Of a DNA stretch of 64,000 nt, positions 36,310 to 49,199 are shown piece after piece. The stretch comes from Pegea sp. RAD2-039. Taxonomy: Eukaryota > Chordata > Thaliacea > Salpida > Salpidae. A program made the position numbers and the translations under genes. The stretch is from NCBI GenBank assembly GCA_034620365.1, contig JAQGEQ010000003.1:806001-870000 (forward strand), in the 5' to 3' direction. The notes below the pieces were generated by a model. The model ran no database searches. It had not been told where the DNA came from and saw only the letters and a program-made list of their open reading frames with translations. Position 1 is the stretch's first letter. Each line of letters begins with the position of its first letter.

Positions 36310-39300
36310 GATTACTTTCAAATTGAAATCTTATTTTTTTACGAGACTCAAACAAAATGTTTGCAAAACTACAGTATCTGGTTACCAAACTAAAGTTTTA
36401 ACATTAAAAAGATTTTGATTAGGTTTCAAACTTTATATCCAACTGCGTTTTACATATAACTTTGAATTATCAAAATATTTTTAGGTGTAAATTTAATGTG
36501 AATACTTATATTCTCGTAAATAGTTATAGTTTATAATTTTTAACAACACCTGTAATGTTAATAATTTTTTCTATATATTTGATGAATTTAGAGAGTAAAT
36601 TATGATGATACCCTTACTAGGTATGATTTGATATTGGTTTAGAAGTTAGTTGTTTCAGAAACTACAGTTATTGTTTCTTATAAAACTGCAATTAATATAA
36701 AAGTAACAAAGATGAAAAATAAGTTTAGATTATTACTTAAAAAGAGTCTAATTGCATTTAGAAAATAATTTCTCTGCCGCCAGCTGGAGCCATTAAATTA
36801 AAGTTTTTGTAGTATCATATGATATTTTCTAGCTTATTATGTAGACCAAGCCTTGCATTCAGTAAGTAATTATATGCTTCTTAAAACAGAGATTTTTTTG
36901 ATAAACCTTATCTTGACTTTTATAGCAAAGTTAGAACTGCGATAATTCAAAGCATACACTTATTGATGTTTTATTTCAGCTTAAATTAAACTACTTAGTA
37001 GTCGTACAATCAAACCCAAAATATAACTTAAAAGCAAATGTAAGCTTCTATGGTTTTGTTATCACTGATTTACAAAAGTCATTACCAAGGCATAGAATTT
37101 CACCAGCTTTTGCCATTCAAGTCAGCTTTTTAGATCAAAGCTATCATAGTAAAGTGTTGAAATTAATAACCACATTTGTTGATGGTTGAACGAACTCAGG
37201 TGTAGGAACTCATTTCTCTAAAGAAGCTACTGAATAGGTGCTGACAGCCAAATTTCTTCAATGTCAATCTTACCTGCAGCTTAAAAGCATATAATAGCAT
37301 CAATTACTGAGCTAAACTTTGTGGTAAGATACTTGAAAGAAAAAGTTTTATCGTAGATAGTCCAGTTGCGTTTACTTTTAAAGCAAGAAAAAAGAAAACT
37401 TTGGTAATAAAACGGCTAAAAATTTATTTTTTTAAAGAAAAACATCAGCTATAAGTTGTTAGGTAGAAAAAATGTTTTTTATAAAATTAGAAAATTAAAT
37501 TTTATATTTGTTGTTTAGGTTTATAAAGTTAGTGACAATATATTGTGAATGTTCTAAGATGGTAGACAAACTTCTTTAAAGTTATACTTTTGCTATTTGT
37601 TCAAACTAATTTTCCAGCAAAACAACTATTAATTTGAGCAGAAAAAATTTGACTATGATGACAAAATTTTAATTTTTTCTTTAAATTGGATAAATTCCAG
37701 TTGCAGTTTTGAAATTCTAGTACAATGTATCAGTTTACAGAAAGTTTTATTTAAAAGCAACATAGTTTTTGGAAGATATCAGACTGGAGCTTTGACCAAA
37801 ACTAGTAAAACCAAAGTTTACAAAAAAAGGAGAAAAAAAAAACAGTTTGTTTTGATTTTAGTGAATAAGCACAATTCTTTTTTAACTACTATGAAAGCTT
37901 TTACAAGTGCTTTTACTTATGTAAGTTCTAAGAGCAAAAGCATTTTGGGAGACATTAGCGATGAATGATGTACTAAAAAACGTTTTTAAGTAAAAGACGT
38001 AAAAATGACAAGATTAAAAAGGTTAAAATTGCAAAAGCACTAAAAGTACACCACAAATACAAGCACAGTAATCAATATACGTCTATCAACGACTCTTTAG
38101 TGCGATGTATTTTGACAAGTTTTATCTTGTACATCGTCGCTTAGACCCTCACAGAAAAAGACAAAGAGATAAAATAAAATTTTTTACGGGTAAGAGTGTC
38201 AATGAGGTCTTAAATAAATCACTGCTCATCAAAGCAGTTACAAAATATTGTTGATACGATAATTTAATGGTTTAGAATTGTTTTCTTTTCCACACGTCAT
38301 TAGTTTAGGTGAAAACATTTACACTTTTAAAAAGTATTTACAAAAAACTGTTTACAGCGTGTTTTATTTTAAAAGCGTTGTCTCAAACATACTTGTTGAG
38401 TTTAGCAGCAAAGTACATCTTTATTTTCTATCTGCTTAAAAAAATGGAATTAGCTTACACGGTAACTGACTTTCGTAGAGACATGCACTTTCAATTCTAT
38501 CTATGGTTTGTATCTTTAAAGTATTTTAGATTTGGAAAGTTGTTTACGATAGGATTAACATAGTGATTTTTTAAACAAGAGAATGCTTAATAGTAGTTAA
38601 AAAATGCTTTTGTTTTTCAAAGTTTATTTCAATAACTGAGTAGAAATAGAATCTTTAATCTTTTATTCCAGCTGAAATAAATTGTTTCAGTTATAGTTTA
38701 CAACAACAATTCAAAATTTACTTTTTTAATTACAGTGTTACCTTTCAAAGCTTTTTCGAGCTTGAGTTGTTTAAACTAAAGTGTTGTTAGATTTTATAGG
38801 AAACCTCTTCACTTAGAATTTAATAGTTTTAATGATTGACGAAAATATTTTAATTACAATTATATAACTGTTAAATTTACGTGAAGTAAAATAAAGTTTC
38901 TAGAACTGAATGCAAAAACTGCAATTTATTTTGTAGCTTTTACGACGTTTGCTGATTTATCATATGTACATTCTTTAAATAAGGTTACGAAAAACCTTTT
39001 AAATTGTAAAGCTTTTATTAGCTTGAGTAAATAACTTTTTTTTTTCAATTCAAGAGTATTTTATAAAATTCATATCTTGTTCTTTTATCAATATGATAGT
39101 TAGCAGACATTATTTGTGAGTAAATATAGAATCTGTCGTGTTGCTACTTGAAGAGTCATTTATTTGTTAAGGTTTACGTTCCAAACTGTTTTGAGATAAC
39201 AAAATGCGATAAAAACCCCATTTATCAACTAGATCGGGATTTTCACTCGTCTAAGATTGGATAATTTAACTTCTATGCAATTTTTAGATGCATCTTAATA

Positions 39301-42300
39301 TGTTTTTTATGTTTGTTTTACAGTTCAGTTTTTAGTTTATAGTTTGTTTATGTTCAGTAAATCTTTTAAAAAACTTAAATGTGATTTCTTGATGTTAAAA
39401 TAGATGTCATTGCTGAAATATGCAAATGGTATAACCTGTAGATCTTAAGTTTTGTGTTTAAAGTTATCAAGACGAATCATTACTATCAGTCAAAAATCTT
39501 AAAAGAAATAGTAGAAGAAGCGATAATGAATGAATAATTTATAAACAACAAGAAAGTCATTTTAATTCAAGTGAAAAGTTGATTTACGATTTCATTTATT
39601 TATGTACAAGAAAGTTTTTATTCAACCATAACAATATAAAATAGAATACATCATTTTAAATATAAAATATAAAGTATATTTGAAAATAGACAAAAAGTTA
39701 GAACTTGATGCAAATATAAATAAGAAATTTACAAATGTAAAAAAATTGAAATTAAACTATAACTATTAACCGAATATTTTATGATCACTATTTCAGAAAA
39801 CGTTTGTTTAAAAATTAAAATTTCTAATAACAAAGAATATAAAAAATTTTTTTACTTTTTATCACATTTAATAGAACCTTTTTTTCAAGTGAAATTTAGA
39901 AAGTTTTAAAAAGACAATTTGCAGCCTAGAAACTACTTTTGAAATTATTTCATTTATTTTTTATAGTCTTTTAGTTGAAGCCATAAAAGGAATTAAACTT
40001 AAACATTTCTTTGAAATACTCAATCATTTGTTGGTATCACTGAATAGAAGGAATTTTTCAACTAAATCATAAAACTCTTCGAATATAATCTACATCTCTC
40101 GTGGTGGTCTGTAAGATAATCCTTCTGCTCTTTCAGCATTGTCATTTTCACTTTTCTTTATTTTTTTACATTTTTTTACATTTTTTTGTAGGGTTAAGAT
40201 GAGTTGTTAATTTGTTTAAAAGTAGTAAGTTGCTCATTCGATGTCAATTTTTTAGTCTATCTAATTTATTCAAAAGTATTTGTTCTTTTAATTCTACAAG
40301 TCATGTATATTTAAAATCATTTTTTTAGTGGTTTTCAGTAACCTTTCTTAGAAGATAAATTAGAAATCATTTTTTCAACTTTTAAAAAGTTTTGACTACT
40401 AATTTGAAACACAACTTTTATGTTTAAATTATTCGAATTGAAACAAAAATTTCATTTGGATGTCAAATTCCAAACATAATCAATTACTGATGATAAGCCT
40501 CTTGTTAACCACTCAGCACACTAATTCGTTTTTGTTGATGATACATTTTTTCAATTCCTTTAATTTTCAACCCCACAGATCAGTTAAAATATTTTTTCAG
40601 ATTTTAATTATTTTAAACTCTATGATCTTTATGGTTTTTAAAACAACACAAGTCGCGACTTTGTGATGTAATTACATACCTGTCAATCAAACTGCGGTCA
40701 TTAAAGCCACTTAACTTGCTGCTTATAGCAAAAACTAAAAGTCCTTTAAAAACAATACACGCTTATTAGATTAAGACTTATATTTGTACAATACTTTGAT
40801 CAAACCTCACAATAAAAGTTTTTATTTAAAAATAATTCAAATTTAATTGCAACTAAGGCCACTTGATAACTTTTGAATGTAGAAAAATTTGGTCAGATAA
40901 ATAGATGTGTTTTTACCTTGAAAAGTGAAATGATTAAATAAAAAATGGAGTAAAAGTAAAGCTTCAAAAAGCTGCTGAACAACAAAGACATTGCTTGAAA
41001 AATCTCTGAGCCGTAATTGAATAAGCCTTTGATAGAAGTTTAAAGTAGTTCACATGAAAAAGCAAAGATTTAATTTTGATTCAAGGTACTGATGAGTGTT
41101 AGCTAAAACTATAATGTAGTTCTAAGTAATTGGGAAAGTTTTATTTTTCTGGGGTTTATCTTTTAATAACTTATAATTCTGCCATATTGATGATGTCATT
41201 GCTTTTTTATAGCTAAAAATTTGACGATAGAAGTTGTAAATAGCTCAAGGTGAAGGGTACTCAAGCCATTACATACTGTCAATATATCTGTGTTATGAAA
41301 ACACTTTAATTACAATTAATTGAGAGCCATTAATTTCTGTTGAAAGATGTTATAAGCGTCCTTAGCGTTTGCAAAGCTTCTTTTTATAAATGAAATCAGT
41401 AAATATTGAATAGACTTTGCGTTCTGTTTTTTCAATTTTTTTCTGTGTGTCAGGCCTAGGTGGTTTACAAAAATAATATTTTTCAGGGTATACATTTAAC
41501 TGTTTAAAGACTTGTTTTCTTTAAGTGAAGTCGATTTTGTTTACATAAGTTGCATCTTGTTTAATTATAACTATTTTTGATAAATAAATTTGCGGTGATA
41601 ATTTAATTTATTATTTTTAGTATTCAAAGCTAGAATCTTTAATTTTCAAATTAGACAATTTGATAAAGTTACAAGCTTAATAACTAAATGAAATTTTGAT
41701 CTATAGTGGAATTAGTTTTTTGGAAGGACATTCATTGAGATACACAATTTTTATTTTTAAAACTTACATACTTTTTATTTTTGATAGTTGGTTTATTTTT
41801 TAATCGCCGAAAATAACTTTATATTTTTTAAAAATTATTCTACGTTCTTGTAAAGTTCAATTGTAATAACTATCAAAATAAATTAAACATTCTTCAAAGC
41901 ACAGTTTTCATAATTTGAAGGAATACATCTTGTAAAGCCCAATCGATGTATATTGAACAAACTTCAACTAATTAATATTTCCTTAAAGTTATTCCAAGAA
42001 AATTTATTAACTTAAACCAACAGAAGACTACTACCTAATTAATGAATCTTATTCTGATCATTATTAAACCAGCACATCGGACACATGCATCAGTTAATGA
42101 GGACATAAGTCATCTACTGGCGACTTGCAGTCTAGTTGCTGTAGTTTTCAGTGTAAAAAATTAATTCATCATCTCCTGTTGCGGACACTTTTTAAAGAGA
42201 TGTCATATTGAGTAAGTTGTTGTAATATCTTTATTTTATTACTCTCTTTGTTTAACGGAATCAAAATTATGATTTTTTTAAGCAGCAAAAATAGTTTTTG

Positions 42301-45300
42301 AGATTTCCACAAGATTTGAACAAACATAGAAATTTTTTGATCGAAATGACGCGCTTTGAACAAACTAAACCTCAACCATTTTTGCAATTTAATCTCTATG
42401 GTGCTTGTTGCTGGTTTAAAACAGTAGAAACTAAGATACAGTCACTAAAATTTCAATAGATAAACGTTTTTAAGGAAAATTTGACAGCTAGTCAATTAGT
42501 TTTGACCTTTTTAGCATAAGTCATATAAGCTAAAGGAATTAGCAACTAGTGTAGGTCAAAAGTTATCTTGTTCTTGTTAATTTTGAGGTTTCCTGCGATA
42601 CATGGATAAACGCCAAAATAGTCAATGTGTTTTGGCTAAAGATAAACAAACATTGTTTTAGCTGAAGCTCTTATTCATCTTGTATACAGTCTTATGGTAG
42701 CAATTACTGAATGTGCAAATAAAAGCGTTTCAATTAGGTTATAAGACTGTGAAAGCTTTTAATGATTGATATCTTTCAGAAAACGCTATCAAAATGTTAA
42801 AGTTTTATAGCATTATCATAAAGCAACTATGCTATAGAAGAATTATTGTTTTTTCAATTCAATTCTATATCGTCCTACAAATACAATCTAAAAATAAAAT
42901 TGAAATATTAATAATAAAGATAAAATATTAATTTAAGCTCTGATAAATAACACCAATAATTTATAACAACTTATTGCTGATGATAAACACTTTTCCTATG
43001 ATTTATGTTAACCAATGAATCAACAAGAATATTAAAAAACGAGCAATATTATTTTGACTCAATAAACCTTTGATGGAAACATGCTATGGTTTCTGTGGAC
43101 TACATCAACTGGCACAACAGTAAAGACTTGAATCGCCAACATCCTTTGTAAGGGAATATATTTATTTATAGGTGACAACTGCCATACTAGTTATAAAAGT
43201 CTAATATTCAGATTTACAGAGTATCTTTCTTTAGTCAGCAAAATAAATAAAGCAACATCAGCTTATGGAAAAAATTTTTTTTAGTTAAATCTTTAATTAC
43301 AAGTGCTTAAACTTGATTTTAAATCATTCCTTTCAATCAAATTACACAAATTGATTTTATAATAAGCCTACTAAAGTTACAAATCGTGGGAAACTATTTT
43401 GTGCATTGCAATTATGGAATAAGAAGAAAAACATTAAAAACGAGCGCAAAAGCTTCGTCAATCTGAGTCTGATTGACAATTTAGAAATTCAATCGTTCCT
43501 TTCTACACAAAATATCAAGAGTAGATAAAGAGAAAGGTAAAGACGCAAAAGAAAAGCAAAATTTAGATTGCTATGATAGCAGAAGTACTTGACTACAAAG
43601 GCGGTATATAGAATCATGTGTGTGATGTAAATTGTCATCTCAACCCTGTTTTCTTCAAGTAAGTAAGCAACCTTGCATGAGAAGGCGCCTTAACCAGGTT
43701 GGAAAATAAGAAAGAAAAAGGCTTCTGAATACCTAACTCTGTTGACCTTTCACCTCGTATATAGTCTGTTAGTCATACCTTGCAGCAACCTTAAAGTTAT
43801 CGAACAGAATGAGATGTAGACATAGTCAACCGCCAGTTAGTGAGCTATACATAATGTATGGCATTTTTAAAACAGCTTAATGTCAGTGGTTTAAATAAAG
43901 GAAATCAATGGACAAAAGTTTGAAAATAGATTGTGTAAATTACTTAGTGGTTCGCAGCTATAAATAAAGATTGGAAATTTTTGGCTTGTGCGAATTTGAA
44001 GAAAATTCAGTTTTATTTTTCTTCGTTGAAATATCTCAGAGTGATTACAGATAAACAAGTCTTAAGTATGGAGTTTTAGATTTTAATTTACAAGATTTTC
44101 TAATTGCTATTCTTAAATATTAATTTTATCTTTTAATTCTTTTGATCTTTTTAATTTAAAAAAATAATAAATCACATGTAACAGCAAAAAGCAAATTGCT
44201 TGATATTCAAACTTCATGTTGTCTCAACTACCGGCTACTAGTGTGTTAGACCGAATAATTGGTTAGTAATTATTCACATAAAAGCTTAAAAGGTAGATCA
44301 TTAGTATACGAGTAAAGCTGGAAGAAATAAAACGCTTGAAAATGTTTTGAGCCACTCTTATCTACATTGACTGATGTTATTTCAAAACTGTTTTGTTCCT
44401 TATCCGTAACATCTTGCATAATCCACAAAGATATTACTTTTCTATGAAAATAGCAAAAGTCCTAATACATGAGGATTACAAGATTGGAGCAAATGATGTG
44501 AGTAAAAATTCCACCAACAATTGATAGGAAAATGATAAAATCTTAACTGCCTTTCTCACTCTTCAAAGTAAATCTTTCAAGATTTACTACAAAAACGGGT
44601 TTAGTTTCAAACGAACTTTCATTGATTGATGAGTTTTAACGGTAGCTTTTTCATTATTTAATTTATTACAAACTTAAAATGATATGGTTAGTCAGTAAGT
44701 GAAAGATAAAAATTTACAAGATGGTTCCTGGTTGTTAAAGAGGTAAGATAAAATTGGTTTCCATTTTTTTCAAGTGTTGCAATTCAGACAGCTTTAAATA
44801 TTGACTAATCGCAAAGCTATTTATATGTTCCAAAATACAATTAGATTGTTGTTTTTGAAGCAAGATAAATAATTATTTAAAGAAATATTTTTGTGTAATT
44901 TGGAAGTTTACTGTAAATATGTTGAAAAATCGTTTTGAATAACAAAAAAAATCATGGCCAAAAAATTATTATTAAAATGTTTTTTATTTTTGTCTGGCTA
45001 TCACTGTGAAACTATAACAACTTTACTGCAGCCCAATTTATTAGTAATCTTTAAAAGGTTTCAGAAGCAACAATAATTTATGTAAAAGTTTTATTTAGTT
45101 TCGATATTTGATCTGTTTTCTAATAAATTATGACTAAAAAAGTAAACAAACAGTTTCTTAAAGTTTGTTTAGAAACTCTCATTATCTTATTTTCAAATCA
45201 AAACTATTTAAAAGCAACTTATTTGCGTTTTATTAAAATTGTTCAAAAAAAGGTTTTATTGTTAGAGTTGCTAAATAAATCTACTCTTTGTATTAAATGC

Positions 45301-45830
45301 AAGAAATATTTTTTAACTTTACAAAAGTTCTTTTATTTCTGATTTAATTTTATAAAACTTAAGTTCAATCTGTTTGTTAAAATTCCAAACAAAAGTTACT
45401 GTTAATTTCCTTAAAAATAAACATTCTGGTAACTTATTAAACTATCTAAAATCAATTAATGTATTTTTGTGCTAGGTTAAAACTCTGTAGAACTAACTAA
45501 GTATTGATCATTAACTAACAAAATGGGAAGATGAAAAGATTTCTTCATCCATTTTAAGTGGTTAAGCTAATGTTTTTTTAAGTTTGACATCGTTATACAA
45601 GAACAAATAAAATTTACAACACACAGACAGGTTAGTTTATACAAGCAACAAAACTTTTCTCGAAAGTAAGGATGATGTAATAAAAGGTACAAACCGGAAA
45701 GCAAAATCTTTCGTAATTGTTTGTCTTTCATAGTTTGTGTAGATAGTAGGTATTGATAGGATAACAGATTATTCTTATCAATAACGTTGTGACAACTATC
45801 AATTTATTATCACATTGAACAATTTACTGA
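36310..45830. other. Long intergenic desert
   Basis: About 9.5 kb. Only short ORFs of biased AT-rich composition (38309-38563, 40460-40666, 42169-42387, 45130-45342), none with a recognisable domain or splice context. A somewhat GC-richer patch at 43600-43860 holds no coding frame. Simple T-rich tandem units occur at 40155-40190. Distal control elements for myosin or the BMP gene could be here, but I cannot point to one. Confidence 0.5.
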
Positions 45831-45834
45831 CGCT

Positions 45835-45844
45835 TTTCTTTCAG
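45835..45844 (+). promoter_or_regulatory. 3' splice acceptor in the BMP 5' leader
   Basis: CTTTTCTTTCAG precedes a 17-nt leader to the ATG at 45862. As in PDIA6, this is either a 5' UTR intron end or a trans-splicing acceptor. Confidence 0.45.
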
Positions 45845-45861
45845 AGTTAGGATTTAAGATA

Positions 45862-48800
45862 ATGATTCCATCAAAGATTTTGTTACTGCTGTTCATAATT
45901 CACAGTATCAAAGGTTTGAATCAAGGTTGTGACTCTGCTCTCCCTCGCATTTGTTCTGAAAAGAATGTTGAACGGGAAGTCTTAGCGTTGCTCGGTAAAA
46001 GTCAGCGACCGCCATCATTAAGATACCAAAACAATAGCCAAACAAAAAACTTCACCATTGCAAAGCTTACTTCGTCTTGGCGTTTTCTTAAGGGGGTTTA
46101 TAAGATCAAGAATCTACTGGAGCAGCAGGGTTTAGTTGAAAATGAACCAATAGATTCATTTGATTACTCAAAACATGAAGAAGAACCTGCAGAGAATAGA
46201 AATTATTTTAAAAGTCGGCTAAGATTATTAAAAAAGATGTATAGTGTGCAAACAGAAGAGTTTAACATGATAACTCGATCGGATGAAATAATATGCTTTC
46301 AGGAAATTGGGGAAAATAGAATCAGTGGTAAGATTCTTATTCAAATTATTTCCTTTTTAAACTGAATTTTTTTTTCAGGAAGCCAAATTGGTTCATATGA
46401 ATTTAATTTACATAAAATAGAGAACAAAACTCATTTACTGTCGGCGAGGTTTCGAGTTTACAAGAAGCTCATGACTACAGATTTCCCTACAGAAACTATA
46501 ATATTAAAACTATTGATTGGAAAAACCAAAACAAATGGGTAAGTAAACTGACCATCAAATAATTGAATTAATTTTAATCTCTTGTTTCTCAACAATAGTC
46601 ATGTCGTACCAAGCCGTATGATTTTGGACACTAAAGAAGTGAAGACCTCCTACCAGGGATGGATTTCTTTCGACATTTCTAAAAGAATCCGCAGTTTAAT
46701 GCGATCAAACATAATCTCAAGCAATCCAAAACTCCATCTTTTTGTTCATATTGAAACTGAATCAGGTTGGTGAGAAACTGGCGACGAACCAGAAGCTAAA
46801 GCTCTGATGCTATCATTTGAGTCATAAATCTAACTGAAAGCCATTTCCAGAACTAAAGCAAGGATTTAGTGAATGTTAACTGAACCGTACTCTTATTCAG
46901 ACATCACTTTTTAGCATACCACCTGCTTCCGAAGCTTCTCGTAGGTCATTGACTAGACATCAATGTATAAGCCACTAGTGATGGTTACAAGTAATTAGCA
47001 TCAGCAAGAATTAGTCGTGAGCTACAACGAATATTAATTTAGTGATAGTCGGCAGTGTAAGAGAGGAGCAGAAATTCAGGTGCTTGTTTTAAATCCTAAT
47101 GTAGTGATTGAAGTCAGCATGACATAAGTATGAACCTTTATATAATCACGTCTTTATCTTGTTATGTTATTAGCAGTGTTTACATTGTCATGGCTGTTAA
47201 AGTTACAAAGTACTTACGGCCATATTTGAATTGGACAAAAGCTCTAAATATCTTGTAAATAGACAATTTATCACAAGATTGTTTGGTAAATAACGTTGAT
47301 CAAACAAGCTAGCTTAAATAGCTCATCTGAAAGTAAAATGTTAATTATTTTTATCTTAGTTTTTAAATTGATATATAATAATAAGAAATATTTTCACACA
47401 GTAAGTAAGCAACTAAATTAGATTGTTCAAGTATAAAAATACTGGATACGAAGGTGTATCCTTGAAAAATCAAAAAGTATAAAAATCGAACCAAACATAC
47501 TACTTAAGTATCGAATATCTAAACAATAATGTATTCGTAAGAAGTACTTTATCAGGTACAGATAACAAGTCCTGTTTCCCCTTGCTAAACCAATCAGAAA
47601 ATATGTCTTGTTATAAATAGGTCATATATCAATAACGTTCAGATTAATCTGAAAGTAATCCTCAATAATTTGTTTGAAATTTCCAAATGATTGATTTAGA
47701 AAATGTCGGCTGAAAGTTTTGATTTTTTTCAGACATTCCTCATAACCTGATAACAGAACCAAGAAAGTGGCTTCTTGGGAACAAACAAGAAGCAAACGGA
47801 GGAGTCTTAGTGATGTTTTTTCCTGAAGAACAGAGTGTTTTCCAAAGATCTAAAGAGCTTAAACGATTAAGAAGAAAACGAAGAAACTCTCCTGCTCTAC
47901 AAGAAGATGATCTAGATGCAGATGAAGGTGAATACATCAATTTTGCTATTTATGAATAACTTGATAAATTTATTTACAAGTGAATCCAAACAACTACAAC
48001 ATTCGCGATAACGTTGAAGATGCTGTTGCTAGGCGACAAATCTATCGTCGAACTGCTGAAAATGATTCTAATTCAAACATCAACTCAGAATCAGAGACAA
48101 CTGACTCCGAAGAAAATGAAGCAACTCGGGAAACTACAAGAAAACGAGGAAAGCGAAAGAAGAAGAAGAAGAAGAAGAAGAAACGTGATTCTTATTAATG
48201 ATTTTTTTTAAAGATGAGATTGACAAGTTTGTCTTTTTATTTTATTAATAGTTTGATCACTAGGATCTGGGTTACATGTAATTACAACTTGCAGATGCTA
48301 TAAAATATTTTTTATTAGTCCTAATCATATGACAAAACTAAAAAAAGCCACTTTCGTCAATTTATAATCTTTCATATTGAACTTACCAGTTACAACGAAG
48401 CTTCTACTTCAAAGTTTCTGTTGACAATTTGACGTCCGATTTACTTTTTGACTCATTTTCAAATTTATTTTTGACAAAACTCCAAAAATCAATTTTCAAG
48501 TTCACACGAATGAAATCAGTGATGCGTAACTACTCATGTGAACATAATGCTCTCCCAAACACTACCCTTCAGTGGTAACAGTTTTCTCGATAGATCCCAC
48601 GCTCAGCGGTTGTTATGGCAACAGTCATGTTGTTCATGCTTCACTTAACCTAATGTCGGTTAACAGATCGTAACAATAGCAGACAACGACGACCCAAACC
48701 AACTCCAGAAGCTCTGATACCGGATGAACACAATCTCTGTCGACGGGTTTCTCTGACCGTCAACTTTGAGCAGCTTGGTTGGGAGGTCAGTAGTGACGTC

Positions 48801-49112
48801 AAAGCCTCGCGAATCAGCGCGTAAACAATCAAATACTTGAAGGATTGGATAATGGCCCCGGCTGAATACACGGCGTTTAGATGTGAGGGAATCTGCGCTT
48901 TTCCTTTAAACAGCAATCTCAATGCAACTAATCACGCTATCATGCAATCGTTGGTGAAAATCATTCAGAGAAAAGATGATTCGGATTTTCCCAATCCCTG
49001 CTGCTCTCCAAGGATTCTTGATCCCATCACTGTCGTCTACTTTGACGATTCGAAGACAGTGACGTATAAAAAGTATCGGGAGATGATGGTTAGATCTTGT
49101 GGATGTAACTGA
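45862..49112 (+). CDS. BMP5-8: BMP5-8/Gbb (60A)-type TGF-beta ligand precursor
   Basis: Secreted dimeric growth factor acting through BMP receptors and Smads. Exons: 45862-46327, 46379-46538, 46599-46765, 47733-47927, 47981-48184, 48667-48785, 48843-49112; 1,581 nt, 526 aa, phases close. Signal peptide at 1-19 (KILLLLFIIHSIKG). Propeptide runs to about residue 310-390. Basic sites: RLRRKRR at 309-315, YRR at 351-353, RKRGKR at 383-388 followed by nine lysines, SRQRR at 402-406. The cystine knot starts at Cys422 and has seven cysteines (C422, CEGIC, PCC, SCGC). It contains WIMAPAEYTAFRCEGICAFP and NATNHAIMQSLV, close to vertebrate BMP5/6/7/8, and ends SCGCN. PCC keeps the inter-chain cysteine. 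The donor at 48185 (C|GTGATT) is atypical, but the phase requires it. Orthology to BMP5-8 rather than BMP2/4 rests on the knot motifs. Confidence 0.93.
48153..48183 (+). repeat. AAG triplet run coding a lysine tract
   Basis: Nine consecutive lysine codons (eight AAG and one AAA) at the end of BMP exon 5, right before the splice donor. A triplet microsatellite in coding sequence, prone to length variation. Confidence 0.9.
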
Positions 49113-49167
49113 TCATGACGTCATCTCTTGCTTCATTCATAGAGTTTGATGAATTTAAAGATTGTTA

Positions 49168-49173
49168 AATAAA
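49168..49173 (+). promoter_or_regulatory. Poly(A) signal of the BMP gene
   Basis: AATAAA 56 nt after the BMP stop codon. Confidence 0.7.
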
Positions 49174-49199
49174 AGTTGTTGATCAGCTGATAGATAGTT

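Noticed and set aside
38309-38563. 84-codon ORF in the desert
   Set aside because: Composition is that of random AT-rich sequence; no domain, no splice sites, no neighbours.
48837-48922. Minus-strand ORF across the BMP knot exons
   Set aside because: Antisense of the cystine-knot coding exons.
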